Source: Pelethousia sp034933245
Lineage (GTDB): Bacteria; Bacillota; Clostridia; Christensenellales; CAG-138
Direction of reading: 5' to 3'
DNA: 21,244 bases
Assembly: GCA_034933245.1 (NCBI GenBank)
Contig: JAYFNX010000010.1
Span: forward strand, 1-21,244
The position numbers and the translations under genes are program-made. The notes under the pieces were generated by a model, which worked only from the letters and a program-made list of their open reading frames with translations, was not told the DNA's origin and did no database searches. Below, piece after piece: positions 1-5,830 of the stretch. How positions within the stretch are numbered: the stretch's first letter is position 1; the number at the start of each line of letters is the position of its first letter.

Positions 1-563
1 CCTTTATGGCCGTTCATGAGCGCTTTGCTGTCCTGCACGCACTCCACGATGCCCTTTTCCGGATATTGCGCCATTAAATAGGGCGCCATGGCATATCGAT
101 ATGCCGCGATGATGCCGGGTATGATGAAAAGCAAAGACCAAAGGAAGATAAACAAGCCCATATAAAGCCTGAGGCCCAACGCCTTAAGGAAGATATGAAA
201 GCGGGAAAACAGGATGCCGAACTCCGGGGATTCGCCGCCCATGAGGCCAATGTAGTAACGGCAATGGCCAAGTTCCACAGCCGCGCCAATCACAAACAAA
301 GCAATGCCGACGAGGGCCGCTATGGTTATGATCCCTATCAGGGCTGAGATAACGGCGGGATTGCTGAAGAATGCCGTCACTTCGGAGCTGAAAGCGCCAT
401 CCGCGTCCACAGCGTTGCTTACGCTGGAACCGGCGCTGCTGCCGCCACCGCCGGAGCTGGTGCCACCCAGTAGACTCGCCACAAAGGTAACCAGTACGGA
501 TATGCCCCATTTCCCCTTTAATCGCTGGCGTGCCAGCGTCCGAAACGCTTTGCTGTTTCGCAT
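1..563 (-). CDS. DUF975 family integral membrane protein, C-terminus cut by window edge
   Basis: An open frame runs leftward from an ATG at 563-561 to the window edge without a stop, giving 187 codons of an incomplete gene. The protein has a basic start (MRNSKAFRTLARQRLKGKW), a first hydrophobic segment followed by a Gly/Ser-rich stretch, a second membrane segment near residues 70-90, and a third ending in IIPGIIAAYRYAMAPYLMA. The last pattern, followed by an acidic stretch and a Met-Asn-Gly-His-Lys motif, is what I know from the DUF975 membrane family, which has no established biochemical role. A GGGGG run about 11 nt upstream is a poor but possible SD. It lies downstream of the DUF1292 gene on the same strand, separated by about 100 nt with a strong hairpin. 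Family assignment is from memory of motifs; function unknown. Confidence 0.75.
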   Translation of the reverse strand, partial: MRNSKAFRTLARQRLKGKWGISVLVTFVASLLGGTSSGGGGSSAGSSVSNAVDADGAFSSEVTAFFSNPAVISALIGIITIAALVGIALFVIGAAVELGHCRYYIGLMGGESPEFGILFSRFHIFLKALGLRLYMGLFIFLWSLLFIIPGIIAAYRYAMAPYLMAQYPEKGIVECVQDSKALMNGHK

Positions 564-601
564 AAATTTAAATACCCCCGTATTTTTAGTTTTGTATTAC
601 G

Positions 602-639
602 AGGCTTGCGCTGCGGATAACGCCCGGCAACGCAAGCCT
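602..639 (-). other. Intergenic stem-loop, 13 bp stem
   Basis: The arms 602-614 and 627-639 pair over 13 positions with one G-U wobble, around a 12-nt loop. It lies between the stop of the DUF1292 gene and the start of the DUF975 gene on the minus strand. No U-tract follows on either strand, so it is not a canonical intrinsic terminator. An RNA-processing or stabilising hairpin, or a partial terminator, is possible. Confidence 0.55.
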
Positions 640-666
640 AAGGCAAGGTTCCCCGCTTTGGCCGTT

Positions 667-1014
667 TTATTTATTGCAGCCCTCGCACGCCTCGCCTTCC
701 TCGCATCCACAGCCGCATTCGCATTCGCACCCTTCGGAAAGGCGCTCTTCCACAATGGCAGTGAGCGTATCCATAAGCTCTTCATCTGCGGGCAGGAATT
801 CCTCGGTTTCATCCTCCTCGTTTACCACGAGCTTGAAAATATATACATCCTGCTCGCAATCGGCGTCATCCTCCTCGGCTTCGGCTTCGGCGCCCAAATC
901 GGTGAGAACCGCGTACTCCTGGCCTTCGTGCTCAAAATAGTCGATCACATCCAGCTCAATTTCGTTGCCTTCATCGTCGGTAAATACCACGATGTCGCGT
1001 TCCATTTCTTCCAT
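667..1014 (-). CDS. DUF1292 domain protein with cysteine-rich C-terminal tail
   Basis: This encodes 115 residues. The start at 1014 is preferred over an upstream in-frame ATG at 1086 because GGGGAG sits 7 nt before it and because a promoter (1045-1073) lies between the two. The body (MEEMERDIVVFTDDEGNE, then DVIDYFEHEGQEYAVL, then a YIFKLV strand) matches the acidic beta-rich DUF1292 family, small Firmicutes proteins of unknown function. The family usually ends after the YxF strand and a short helix. Here an extra tail from about residue 94 carries seven cysteines in CxCxCxCxC and CxxC spacing among Glu and Gly, suggestive of metal or thiol chemistry. One more Cys occurs in the acidic middle. 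The neighbouring GNAT-like gene is divergent. Confidence 0.8.
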   Translation of the reverse strand: MEEMERDIVVFTDDEGNEIELDVIDYFEHEGQEYAVLTDLGAEAEAEEDDADCEQDVYIFKLVVNEEDETEEFLPADEELMDTLTAIVEERLSEGCECECGCGCEEGEACEGCNK

Positions 1015-1044
1015 TCCTTTGCTCCCCTTTCGTTTTCTGGTAAC

Positions 1045-1073
1045 ATTGTACTCGATTGCGTCGTATCCCGCAA
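1045..1073 (-). promoter_or_regulatory. Sigma-A type promoter for the DUF1292 gene
   Basis: On the minus strand TTGCGG (1073-1068) and TACAAT (1050-1045) are 17 nt apart. Transcription would start near 1038, about 24 nt before the chosen ATG. Confidence 0.6.
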
Positions 1074-1098
1074 GATGCCCGTTCAATCGTTCACACCA

Positions 1099-1127
1099 TT
1101 TACATTATTCCCTGAAAGGGGTACTAT
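1099..1127 (+). promoter_or_regulatory. Sigma-A type promoter for the GNAT-like gene
   Basis: TTTACA (1099-1104) and TACTAT (1122-1127) are separated by 17 nt, with predicted start near 1134 and a 22-nt leader. It diverges from the DUF1292 promoter. Confidence 0.6.
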
Positions 1128-1155
1128 ATTCTATATAACATATAGGGAGATGCTT

Positions 1156-1593
1156 ATGTTTCAGAGCAAATGGGAATTCGGCCTCATGGCCAAGGACGCG
1201 CTCGCACTGCGGCAGGCGGTGCTTGTGGAGGAAATGGGAATGGACCGGGAGGATGCCTTTGACCATTATGATGAAATTGCCGCCCATATATACGTATGGG
1301 ATAATGAAGGCCCGATTGCGGCAGGCCGCATTTATCCTTTAGGCGAAGCTACGGGCATTGGCGCCATTGTAACAGATCCTTCCCGCCGGCAGGAGCCCTT
1401 TGCGGACCTGGTGCTGCGCATTTTGTTGGATAAAGCCCAAACCCTGGCGGGAGACCCGATTATGGCCAGCCCCCTGCCGGAGGATATCCCCTTGTTCTCT
1501 TCCTTCGGTTTCAAAAAGGTCGGAGAAAACGCGCAAGTATATACGGTTCCCCGGGGCGGTATTTGCTGGCATAGCGACTGCCATGACGATTAA
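1156..1593 (+). CDS. GNAT-like (N-acetyltransferase fold) protein
   Basis: This encodes 145 residues. ATG 1156 has AGGGAG six nt upstream; ATG 1150 overlaps that SD and is less likely. The same frame stays open far upstream as a chance shadow of the minus-strand genes. The protein opens with a helix like those of GNAT proteins (LALRQAVLVEEMGM), then an AHIYVWDNEGPIAAGRIYP strand pair, a TDPSRRQEPFADLVLRI segment and a C-terminal LFSSFGFKKVGE motif typical of the fold's end. The acetyl-CoA pyrophosphate loop (Q/RxxGxG/A) is degenerate: RRQEPFAD has no glycines. It may be an unusual or inactive acetyltransferase. Substrate unknown. Confidence 0.65.
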   Translation: MFQSKWEFGLMAKDALALRQAVLVEEMGMDREDAFDHYDEIAAHIYVWDNEGPIAAGRIYPLGEATGIGAIVTDPSRRQEPFADLVLRILLDKAQTLAGDPIMASPLPEDIPLFSSFGFKKVGENAQVYTVPRGGICWHSDCHDD

Positions 1594-1625
1594 TCAAACA
1601 TTTTGCATAAAATGTGAAAAAGCCC

Positions 1626-1654
1626 TTGCAATCCGTATGGGAATTCGCTATAAT
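1626..1654 (+). promoter_or_regulatory. Strong sigma-A promoter for tRNA-Thr
   Basis: TTGCAA (1626-1631), 17-nt spacer, and a perfect TATAAT (1649-1654). Predicted start is about 35 nt before the mature tRNA 5' end. Confidence 0.75.
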
Positions 1655-1695
1655 AATCAACGGTCTCGCACATATTCGTGCTTGACCGTAACTAT

Positions 1696-1771
1696 GCTGG
1701 TGTAGCTCAGTAGGTAGAGCACGTCATTGGTAATGACGAGGTAGTCAGTTCGAATCTGATCACCAGCTCCA
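1696..1771 (+). tRNA. tRNA-Thr, anticodon GGT, CCA encoded
   Basis: All arms can be drawn by eye. The acceptor stem GCTGGTG (1696-1702) pairs with CACCAGC (1761-1767). The D stem is GCTC/GAGC. The anticodon stem CGTCA/TGACG encloses loop TTGGTAA, with anticodon GGT at 1729-1731. The T arm is GTCAG-TTCGAAT-CTGAT. The discriminator base is T1768, followed by an encoded CCA (1769-1771). GGT reads ACC and ACU threonine codons. It is a monocistronic unit with its own promoter and an adjacent terminator. Confidence 0.97.
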
Positions 1772-1775
1772 AAGC

Positions 1776-1806
1776 AAATGTCCACCCTTTCGGGTGGGCA
1801 TTTTTT
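1776..1806 (+). terminator. Intrinsic terminator after tRNA-Thr
   Basis: ATGTCCACCC and GGGTGGGCAT form a stem (one G-U pair) with a TTTC loop, followed by six T. It starts a few nt after the CCA end. On the minus strand the same hairpin could also stop transcription from the VOC gene, though the U-run there is poor. Confidence 0.9.
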
Positions 1807-1896
1807 CTTCCATCGCCCGAACTGCCTGCCGCGTTTTTGAACGAAGGGCTGGGCCAAGCCCCGCCTGTGGCGGATGCCTGCATACCGCTTCCGCCC

Positions 1897-2289
1897 TTAC
1901 CTTTTCACAAAAGAACCGATCTCTATCAGGTTTCCATCGGGGTCCGCAACATAGCTCGTCCGTTGCCCCCAAGGTTCATTTGTGGGCGGGAATACCGGGA
2001 TCGCGCCGGCATGGATCACACGCGCATATTCGGCATCCACCTGGGCAAAATCCGCCACATCAAAGGCCAGCTCCATCGTGCCGTTGAGCCCGGCAGGGTA
2101 GCCATAAGCCTTTGCCGTCATTTTTTCAAAATTCTCCCGGCCGAACAGAATAATCCGGATTCCGTCGCCCTCCAACTCCGCATTTGCATCCCCCGCCCAG
2201 TCGGTTTTCAATCCCATTACATCCCGGTAAAATGCGACCATTTTTTCCATATCGGTGGCAAACAACCCCACAGCGGTAAATTTGAGCAT
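1897..2289 (-). CDS. VOC / glyoxalase-bleomycin resistance fold protein
   Basis: This encodes 130 residues. The start at 2289 has AAGGAG 4 nt upstream; in-frame ATGs further upstream (2334, 2322) lack an SD. The sequence MLKFTAVGLFATDMEKMVAF followed by YRDVMGLK is the classic first half of a VOC domain, and the C-terminal half ends in TSYVADPDGNLIEIGSF, where Glu is at the usual metal-ligand position of the family. Length fits a single-domain protein with paired beta-alpha-beta-beta-beta modules. Members include lyases, dioxygenases and antibiotic-binding proteins, so the substrate cannot be told from sequence. It follows the YczE-type gene on the same strand after about 125 nt and may be cotranscribed. 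Confidence 0.85.
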   Translation of the reverse strand: MLKFTAVGLFATDMEKMVAFYRDVMGLKTDWAGDANAELEGDGIRIILFGRENFEKMTAKAYGYPAGLNGTMELAFDVADFAQVDAEYARVIHAGAIPVFPPTNEPWGQRTSYVADPDGNLIEIGSFVKR

Positions 2290-2376
2290 GTTCTCCTTAC
2301 CTTTCCATTTTTGCAAGAGCATATTTTTTCGCAAGGCGTTCCATTATCCTGTTTTCCAACGCCCAGCATGCCATAG

Positions 2377-2400
2377 CGGCGCAAGGTGCCGCCTGCGCCG
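2377..2400 (-). other. GC-rich stem-loop between two minus-strand genes
   Basis: CGGCGCA (2377-2383) pairs with TGCGCCG (2394-2400) around a 10-nt loop, just after the stop of the YczE-type gene. No U-tract follows, so read-through into the VOC gene is likely at least in part. Confidence 0.4.
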
Positions 2401-2414
2401 TCCGCTTGCCGGCC

Positions 2415-3116
2415 TTAATCAAACTCTTCCTTGGGCTTCGCTTCACAAGATACGTTCTCCGCCGCTCCTTTTCTCCGCCAAATGCGCAGGGTGTCCAGAA
2501 AGCTCTCGTGGCGCACCGCTTTTACATCGAAGCGGAGTAGCCGGAAGGTCCATTCCAGAATGAAACCGATTCCGAACACAGCCATAACGGTTCCTATGCC
2601 TACCTTGGCTCCCAGAAGGTAACCAACGAGCAGCACGCCCCCCTCCAGCATACCCCGCACCACCCCGATCGGGATGCGGCTTAGGCGCTTTCCAAGGGCT
2701 ACCATCAGTGCATCCCGTGGGCCGCAGCCCAGGCCCGCGCCGATATAAAAATAGCTGCCTACGCATAGGCTCACCTGCCCCAGGAGCAGCAGGAGAACAC
2801 CGGGCAGAAAGCTTTGCAGGCGGGGGATGAGCCCCCAGCTCTCAATCATGTTGACAAACGTACCGATGAGAATGGTATTGAGCACGGTGCCCATGCCGAT
2901 CTTTTCCTTTAAAAAAAGATCCAGCACCAGGATGGCCGCTCCCACGAGAATGACGGAGGTACCCAAGGTGACCCCGGTTATGTTGGTGACGCCCATGGCA
3001 AAGGCATCCCAGGGGGCCAGGCCCACATTGGCCTGCACGCTTAGGAAGCATCCCAGTCCATATAAAAACAATCCAAAAATCAGGCGGATGAACCGTTTGA
3101 AGTAAACGATGGCCAT
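2415..3116 (-). CDS. YczE/YyaS/YitT-type integral membrane protein
   Basis: This encodes 233 residues. ATG at 3116 has AAGGAGA 7 nt upstream; an alternative start at 3143 has none. The protein is strongly hydrophobic with about six membrane segments and a charged C-terminal tail. It contains an internal duplication that I can see: a GLAPWDAF segment followed by an IGMGTVLNTILIGTFVN stretch in the first half, and GLGCGPRDAL followed by VGIGTVMAVFGIGFILEW in the second. That two-fold pattern is a hallmark of the YczE/YitT group, whose transport or other role is unknown. A consensus-like promoter lies upstream at 3167-3195, and the divergent neighbour is the sensor kinase gene. Confidence 0.8.
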   Translation of the reverse strand: MAIVYFKRFIRLIFGLFLYGLGCFLSVQANVGLAPWDAFAMGVTNITGVTLGTSVILVGAAILVLDLFLKEKIGMGTVLNTILIGTFVNMIESWGLIPRLQSFLPGVLLLLLGQVSLCVGSYFYIGAGLGCGPRDALMVALGKRLSRIPIGVVRGMLEGGVLLVGYLLGAKVGIGTVMAVFGIGFILEWTFRLLRFDVKAVRHESFLDTLRIWRRKGAAENVSCEAKPKEEFD

Positions 3117-3166
3117 GTTTCGTCTCCTTGCTGGATTTGGCACAGGACCCTTTGTTGTGCAAATAG

Positions 3167-3195
3167 ATTGTCACATGGGGCGCGTCTTCTGTCAA
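3167..3195 (-). promoter_or_regulatory. Sigma-A promoter for the YczE-type gene
   Basis: On the minus strand a perfect TTGACA (3195-3190) and GACAAT (3172-3167) are 17 nt apart. Start of transcription is expected near 3160, about 44 nt before the ATG. Confidence 0.75.
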
Positions 3196-3216
3196 TTGCA
3201 AATGCGGCGCAGCCCG

Positions 3217-3235
3217 GCAGACAAGTCTGCTTTTT
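3217..3235 (+). terminator. Terminator-like hairpin in the divergent intergenic region
   Basis: GCAGAC-AA-GTCTGC followed by five T on the plus strand. It would block plus-strand transcription antisense to the YczE-type gene from reaching the kinase gene. The stem is short (5-6 bp). Confidence 0.4.
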
Positions 3236-3320
3236 CGAAAAGTTTGCTCCATTTGCCTGTTTCTTTTATTCCTGTTGGTTTCCATGGCAAAAGATGCCGC
3301 TTTCTTCTTTTGTCTTTTCA

Positions 3321-3349
3321 TTGCGCCGGTTTGCCCCATGCTGTATGAT
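3321..3349 (+). promoter_or_regulatory. Candidate promoter for the sensor kinase gene
   Basis: TTGCGC (3321-3326), 17-nt spacer, TATGAT (3344-3349). The predicted start falls at or within 1-2 nt of the kinase ATG at 3356, and no SD precedes that ATG, so the transcript may be leaderless. Confidence 0.45.
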
Positions 3350-3355
3350 GAATCT

Positions 3356-4855
3356 ATGAAAAAACTCGTGCATTTTTTCCGCTCCGCCTCTCCCATGACC
3401 CGCGTAGTGTTGGCTCTTTTGCTGTGCGCCACACTGGCCGTAGCCGTCTATGTGGAGCATAACCGCAGGCGTCGGGAATATAGCCAAATGCAGTATATCG
3501 CCAGCACCCTCAGCGCCGAAACCTATCAGACCATTTCCCAGCACTTGGGCCGCGTGAAGGTGCTGGAGGCGGTTTTGATTCAAAGCGGCGGGCGCCTGGT
3601 GGATTTTGCCGAGGGCGCGGCGCGGCTTATCCAGGAGCCGGGCGTGCGGAATGTCCTTTTTGCGCCGGATGGGGTTGTGACGGAGGTGTATCCTTTAGAA
3701 GGAAACGAAGCCGTTATCGGCCTGGATCTGAAGGGCGAGGGCGCTGGCAATAAGGAAGCCCAGGCCGCCATCGCCAGCGGAGAGATGATCATGGCGGGGC
3801 CGTTTGAGCTAATTCAAGGCGGTATGGGGATTGCGGGGCGGTTGCCTGTATATATGGAAAATGCGGCGGGCATCCGGGAGTTTTGGGGCATTGTATCCGT
3901 AACGCTGGCCTATCCCGATATTCTTGCCAACATCGCCCTCAACAGCATAGAAAAACAGGGCTTTTCCTGTGTTGTTTGGCGCATCAATGTGGATACCGGC
4001 GAGAGGCAGACCATTCTATCCACCCAGGGCGGCCCGGCGGGCAGCCGCTATGCAATTACCCAAACCGTTCCCATGTACAACTCCGAATGGTACATCAGCA
4101 TTGCCCCTCTCAAAGCTTGGTATGCCCATGCCAGCCTGTGGCTCTGCCTGGGCGCGGGCTTTCTGCTCACCTTTTTGGCGGCGCTTGCCGTGCGCAATTT
4201 TGAAAGCATCGAGCGGATGAAAGGGGAAGCGGCCAAAAACCAAATTCTCGCTTTGGAGCGCCAGATCGAGCATGACCGGGCCGATATTATGCTTACCCAG
4301 ATCAGTTCCCATTTCTTTTACCATACGCTCAACGCCATTCAAGCTCTTATCGTACTGGACCCATCTTCAGCATCCAAGATGGCAGGCGATTTTTCCCGGT
4401 ATCTTCGTTTCCGGGTGGATAGCGTGGACGCGAAGCGGGGTCTGGTCTCCTTCCGGGAGGAAATGCGCTCCGTGCGGGCCTATGCGGATATTAACCTGGT
4501 GCTTTTGGGGGAGCGGCTCCATATGGAATATGCGGTGCCGGAGCTGGATTTCATGATGCCCGTGCTCACCGTGCAGCCCATTGTGGAAAATGCTATTATG
4601 CACGGTATCCGGCCCAAGATCGGCGGCGGCACGGTATGGGTTTGCGCGGTGGAAGAGGCGGGTGGATATCGGGTGAGCGTCCGCGACGACGGCGACGGGT
4701 TCGACCCGGCTCGGGCGGAGAGCAGTACCTCCGTGGGCCTTCGCAATATTCAAAAGCGAATGGAGCGCTACCAAGGCTGTGCCCTGGATATCGCCTCCGG
4801 CCCTGCTGGTACCATTGTAACGCTGCGTTTCCCCCGCCGCATGGCAACGGTATAA
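3356..4855 (+). CDS. Membrane sensor histidine kinase, LytS-type core with CHASE-like sensor
   Basis: This encodes 499 residues from ATG 3356 (MKKLVHFF). In-frame starts at 3275 (TTG) and 3338 are possible, but none has an SD. A membrane segment spans about residues 15-33, followed by an extracytoplasmic domain of about 220 residues. That domain contains FAPDGVVTEVYPLEGNEAVI followed by GLDL, which resembles the CHASE domain signature. A second membrane segment is at about 258-281. The cytoplasmic part matches the His_kinase (PF06580) group: ISSHFFYHTLNAI with phospho-acceptor His319, N box VQPIVENAIMHGI (Asn412), then DDGDGFD and a GLRNIQKRME box. The usual text around the His is NPHFLYNTLNAI, so SSHFFYHTLNAI is a variant. 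It probably phosphorylates the regulator encoded 140 nt downstream. Its ligand is unknown, but the transporter next door makes a nucleoside-like small molecule the natural guess. Confidence 0.9.
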   Translation: MKKLVHFFRSASPMTRVVLALLLCATLAVAVYVEHNRRRREYSQMQYIASTLSAETYQTISQHLGRVKVLEAVLIQSGGRLVDFAEGAARLIQEPGVRNVLFAPDGVVTEVYPLEGNEAVIGLDLKGEGAGNKEAQAAIASGEMIMAGPFELIQGGMGIAGRLPVYMENAAGIREFWGIVSVTLAYPDILANIALNSIEKQGFSCVVWRINVDTGERQTILSTQGGPAGSRYAITQTVPMYNSEWYISIAPLKAWYAHASLWLCLGAGFLLTFLAALAVRNFESIERMKGEAAKNQILALERQIEHDRADIMLTQISSHFFYHTLNAIQALIVLDPSSASKMAGDFSRYLRFRVDSVDAKRGLVSFREEMRSVRAYADINLVLLGERLHMEYAVPELDFMMPVLTVQPIVENAIMHGIRPKIGGGTVWVCAVEEAGGYRVSVRDDGDGFDPARAESSTSVGLRNIQKRMERYQGCALDIASGPAGTIVTLRFPRRMATV

Positions 4856-4859
4856 TTTC

Positions 4860-4878
4860 CCGTACGGTTTCCGTACGG
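4860..4878. promoter_or_regulatory. Two CCGTACGG palindromes, likely operator (or hairpin)
   Basis: The perfect 8-bp palindrome CCGTACGG occurs at 4860-4867 and again at 4871-4878, separated by TTT, so the centres are 11 bp apart, one helical turn. It ends 9 bp upstream of a TATAAT and covers the -35 position. I found no other copy in the window. OmpR-type winged-helix regulators commonly bind repeats spaced 10-11 bp. The two copies could also pair in RNA as an 8-bp stem with a 3-nt loop, but no U-tract follows. Confidence 0.55.
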
Positions 4879-4893
4879 TGGCGCTGTTATAAT
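4865..4893 (+). promoter_or_regulatory. Candidate activator-type promoter for the response regulator/transporter operon
   Basis: A perfect TATAAT at 4888-4893 has no recognisable -35 hexamer at the right distance (CGGTTT at 4865-4870). The -35 zone is instead occupied by the CCGTACGG pair, as in promoters that need an activator. Start would be near 4900, leaving a leader of about 96 nt. Confidence 0.45.
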
Positions 4894-4969
4894 TAAATCA
4901 TTCTAAAAACTGACCGACTTTTTCCCGATTCTTTTAACTTCGTTCCTACGCAAAACCAACTTTCTTTAT

Positions 4970-4985
4970 ATGCCCCGGCGGGCAT
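4970..4985 (+). other. Leader stem-loop just upstream of the response regulator start
   Basis: ATGCCC (4970-4975) pairs with GGGCAT (4980-4985) around CGGC. It ends 10 nt before the regulator ATG and covers the only GGCGGG stretch that might act as a weak SD. Confidence 0.4.
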
Positions 4986-4995
4986 TCAAGCCGAT

Positions 4996-5802
4996 ATGAA
5001 AACAATCCTTGTAGACGATATGATGCTGGATATGCAGCTCTTCGAGCTCAAATGCGCGGATATGGCGGATTTTGAGATCGTAGGCAAATTTACCGAACCC
5101 CAAGAGGCGCTCTCCTACGCCCGCAGCAACCGTGTGGATTTTGCCCTGCTGGATATCGACATGCCCGGCATGAACGGGCTGGATCTTGCCAAGGCCCTGC
5201 GCGAAATCCGGCCGGACGTAATCGTGGTGTTCGTCACGGCCCATCCCAAGTTCGCCGTGGAAGCCCTGCGAATGAAGGCCGATTATATGGTCTTTAAGCC
5301 CTTTGACCGGGATGATATTGCGGATGTCCTTCAAAGGGCCCAGCTTTTGCAAAGCCGGCAAAAAAAGCGGGTGCAGATTCGCACCTTTGGTCCCTTTGAG
5401 ATGCTGGTGGACGGACGGCCCGTCCGGTTTCGTTCCGCCAAGGCGAAGGAACTGATGGCCCTCTGCGTTTACCGGGAGGGGCACAGCGTTTCCATCCATG
5501 ATATCATCGCCTGCCTTTGGGAGGATGAATACCCCGCCCATGCCGAAAACACGGGGTACCGCCGTACCATCAAGGAGCTTTTTGATACCCTAAGAAGCCT
5601 GGGCGTGGCGGATATCTTCGTGCGGGAACGCGGAAGCTGCCGGATGCGGCCCGAAACGGTGGATTGCGACTATTTCGATTTTCTAAGCGGCAAGCAGGAA
5701 ATCTACTACCTCTTTCAAGGGGAGTTCATGTGCCAATACGCCTGGGCGGAGCCAGGCATCTATAAGCTCTACGAAAAAAAGGCCGGCACGGTCAGCCAGT
5801 AG
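4996..5802 (+). CDS. Response regulator: receiver domain plus SARP-like winged helix
   Basis: This encodes 268 residues. The receiver domain (1-122) has acidic pocket Asp7/Asp8, phospho-acceptor Asp53 in LLDIDMPGMNG, Thr81 in FVTAH and Lys101 in the VFKPF motif. Residues about 128-235 (VQIRTFGPFEMLVDGRPV, AKAKELMALCVYREG, DIIACLWEDE) form an OmpR/SARP-like winged-helix domain. A LytTR domain would be more usual next to a LytS-type kinase. A short tail follows. The SD is weak. The stop is 28 nt from the transporter ATPase start, so the regulator is likely cotranscribed with the importer and probably controls it, perhaps through the CCGTACGG pair upstream. Confidence 0.9.
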   Translation: MKTILVDDMMLDMQLFELKCADMADFEIVGKFTEPQEALSYARSNRVDFALLDIDMPGMNGLDLAKALREIRPDVIVVFVTAHPKFAVEALRMKADYMVFKPFDRDDIADVLQRAQLLQSRQKKRVQIRTFGPFEMLVDGRPVRFRSAKAKELMALCVYREGHSVSIHDIIACLWEDEYPAHAENTGYRRTIKELFDTLRSLGVADIFVRERGSCRMRPETVDCDYFDFLSGKQEIYYLFQGEFMCQYAWAEPGIYKLYEKKAGTVSQ

Positions 5803-5830
5803 GCCAATTTCAACGAACGGGAGGCTGCCT

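Noticed and set aside
304..1155. Long plus-strand open frame in phase with the GNAT-like gene
   Set aside because: It runs antisense through the DUF975 and DUF1292 genes and across two promoters. The SD and promoter place the real start at 1156.
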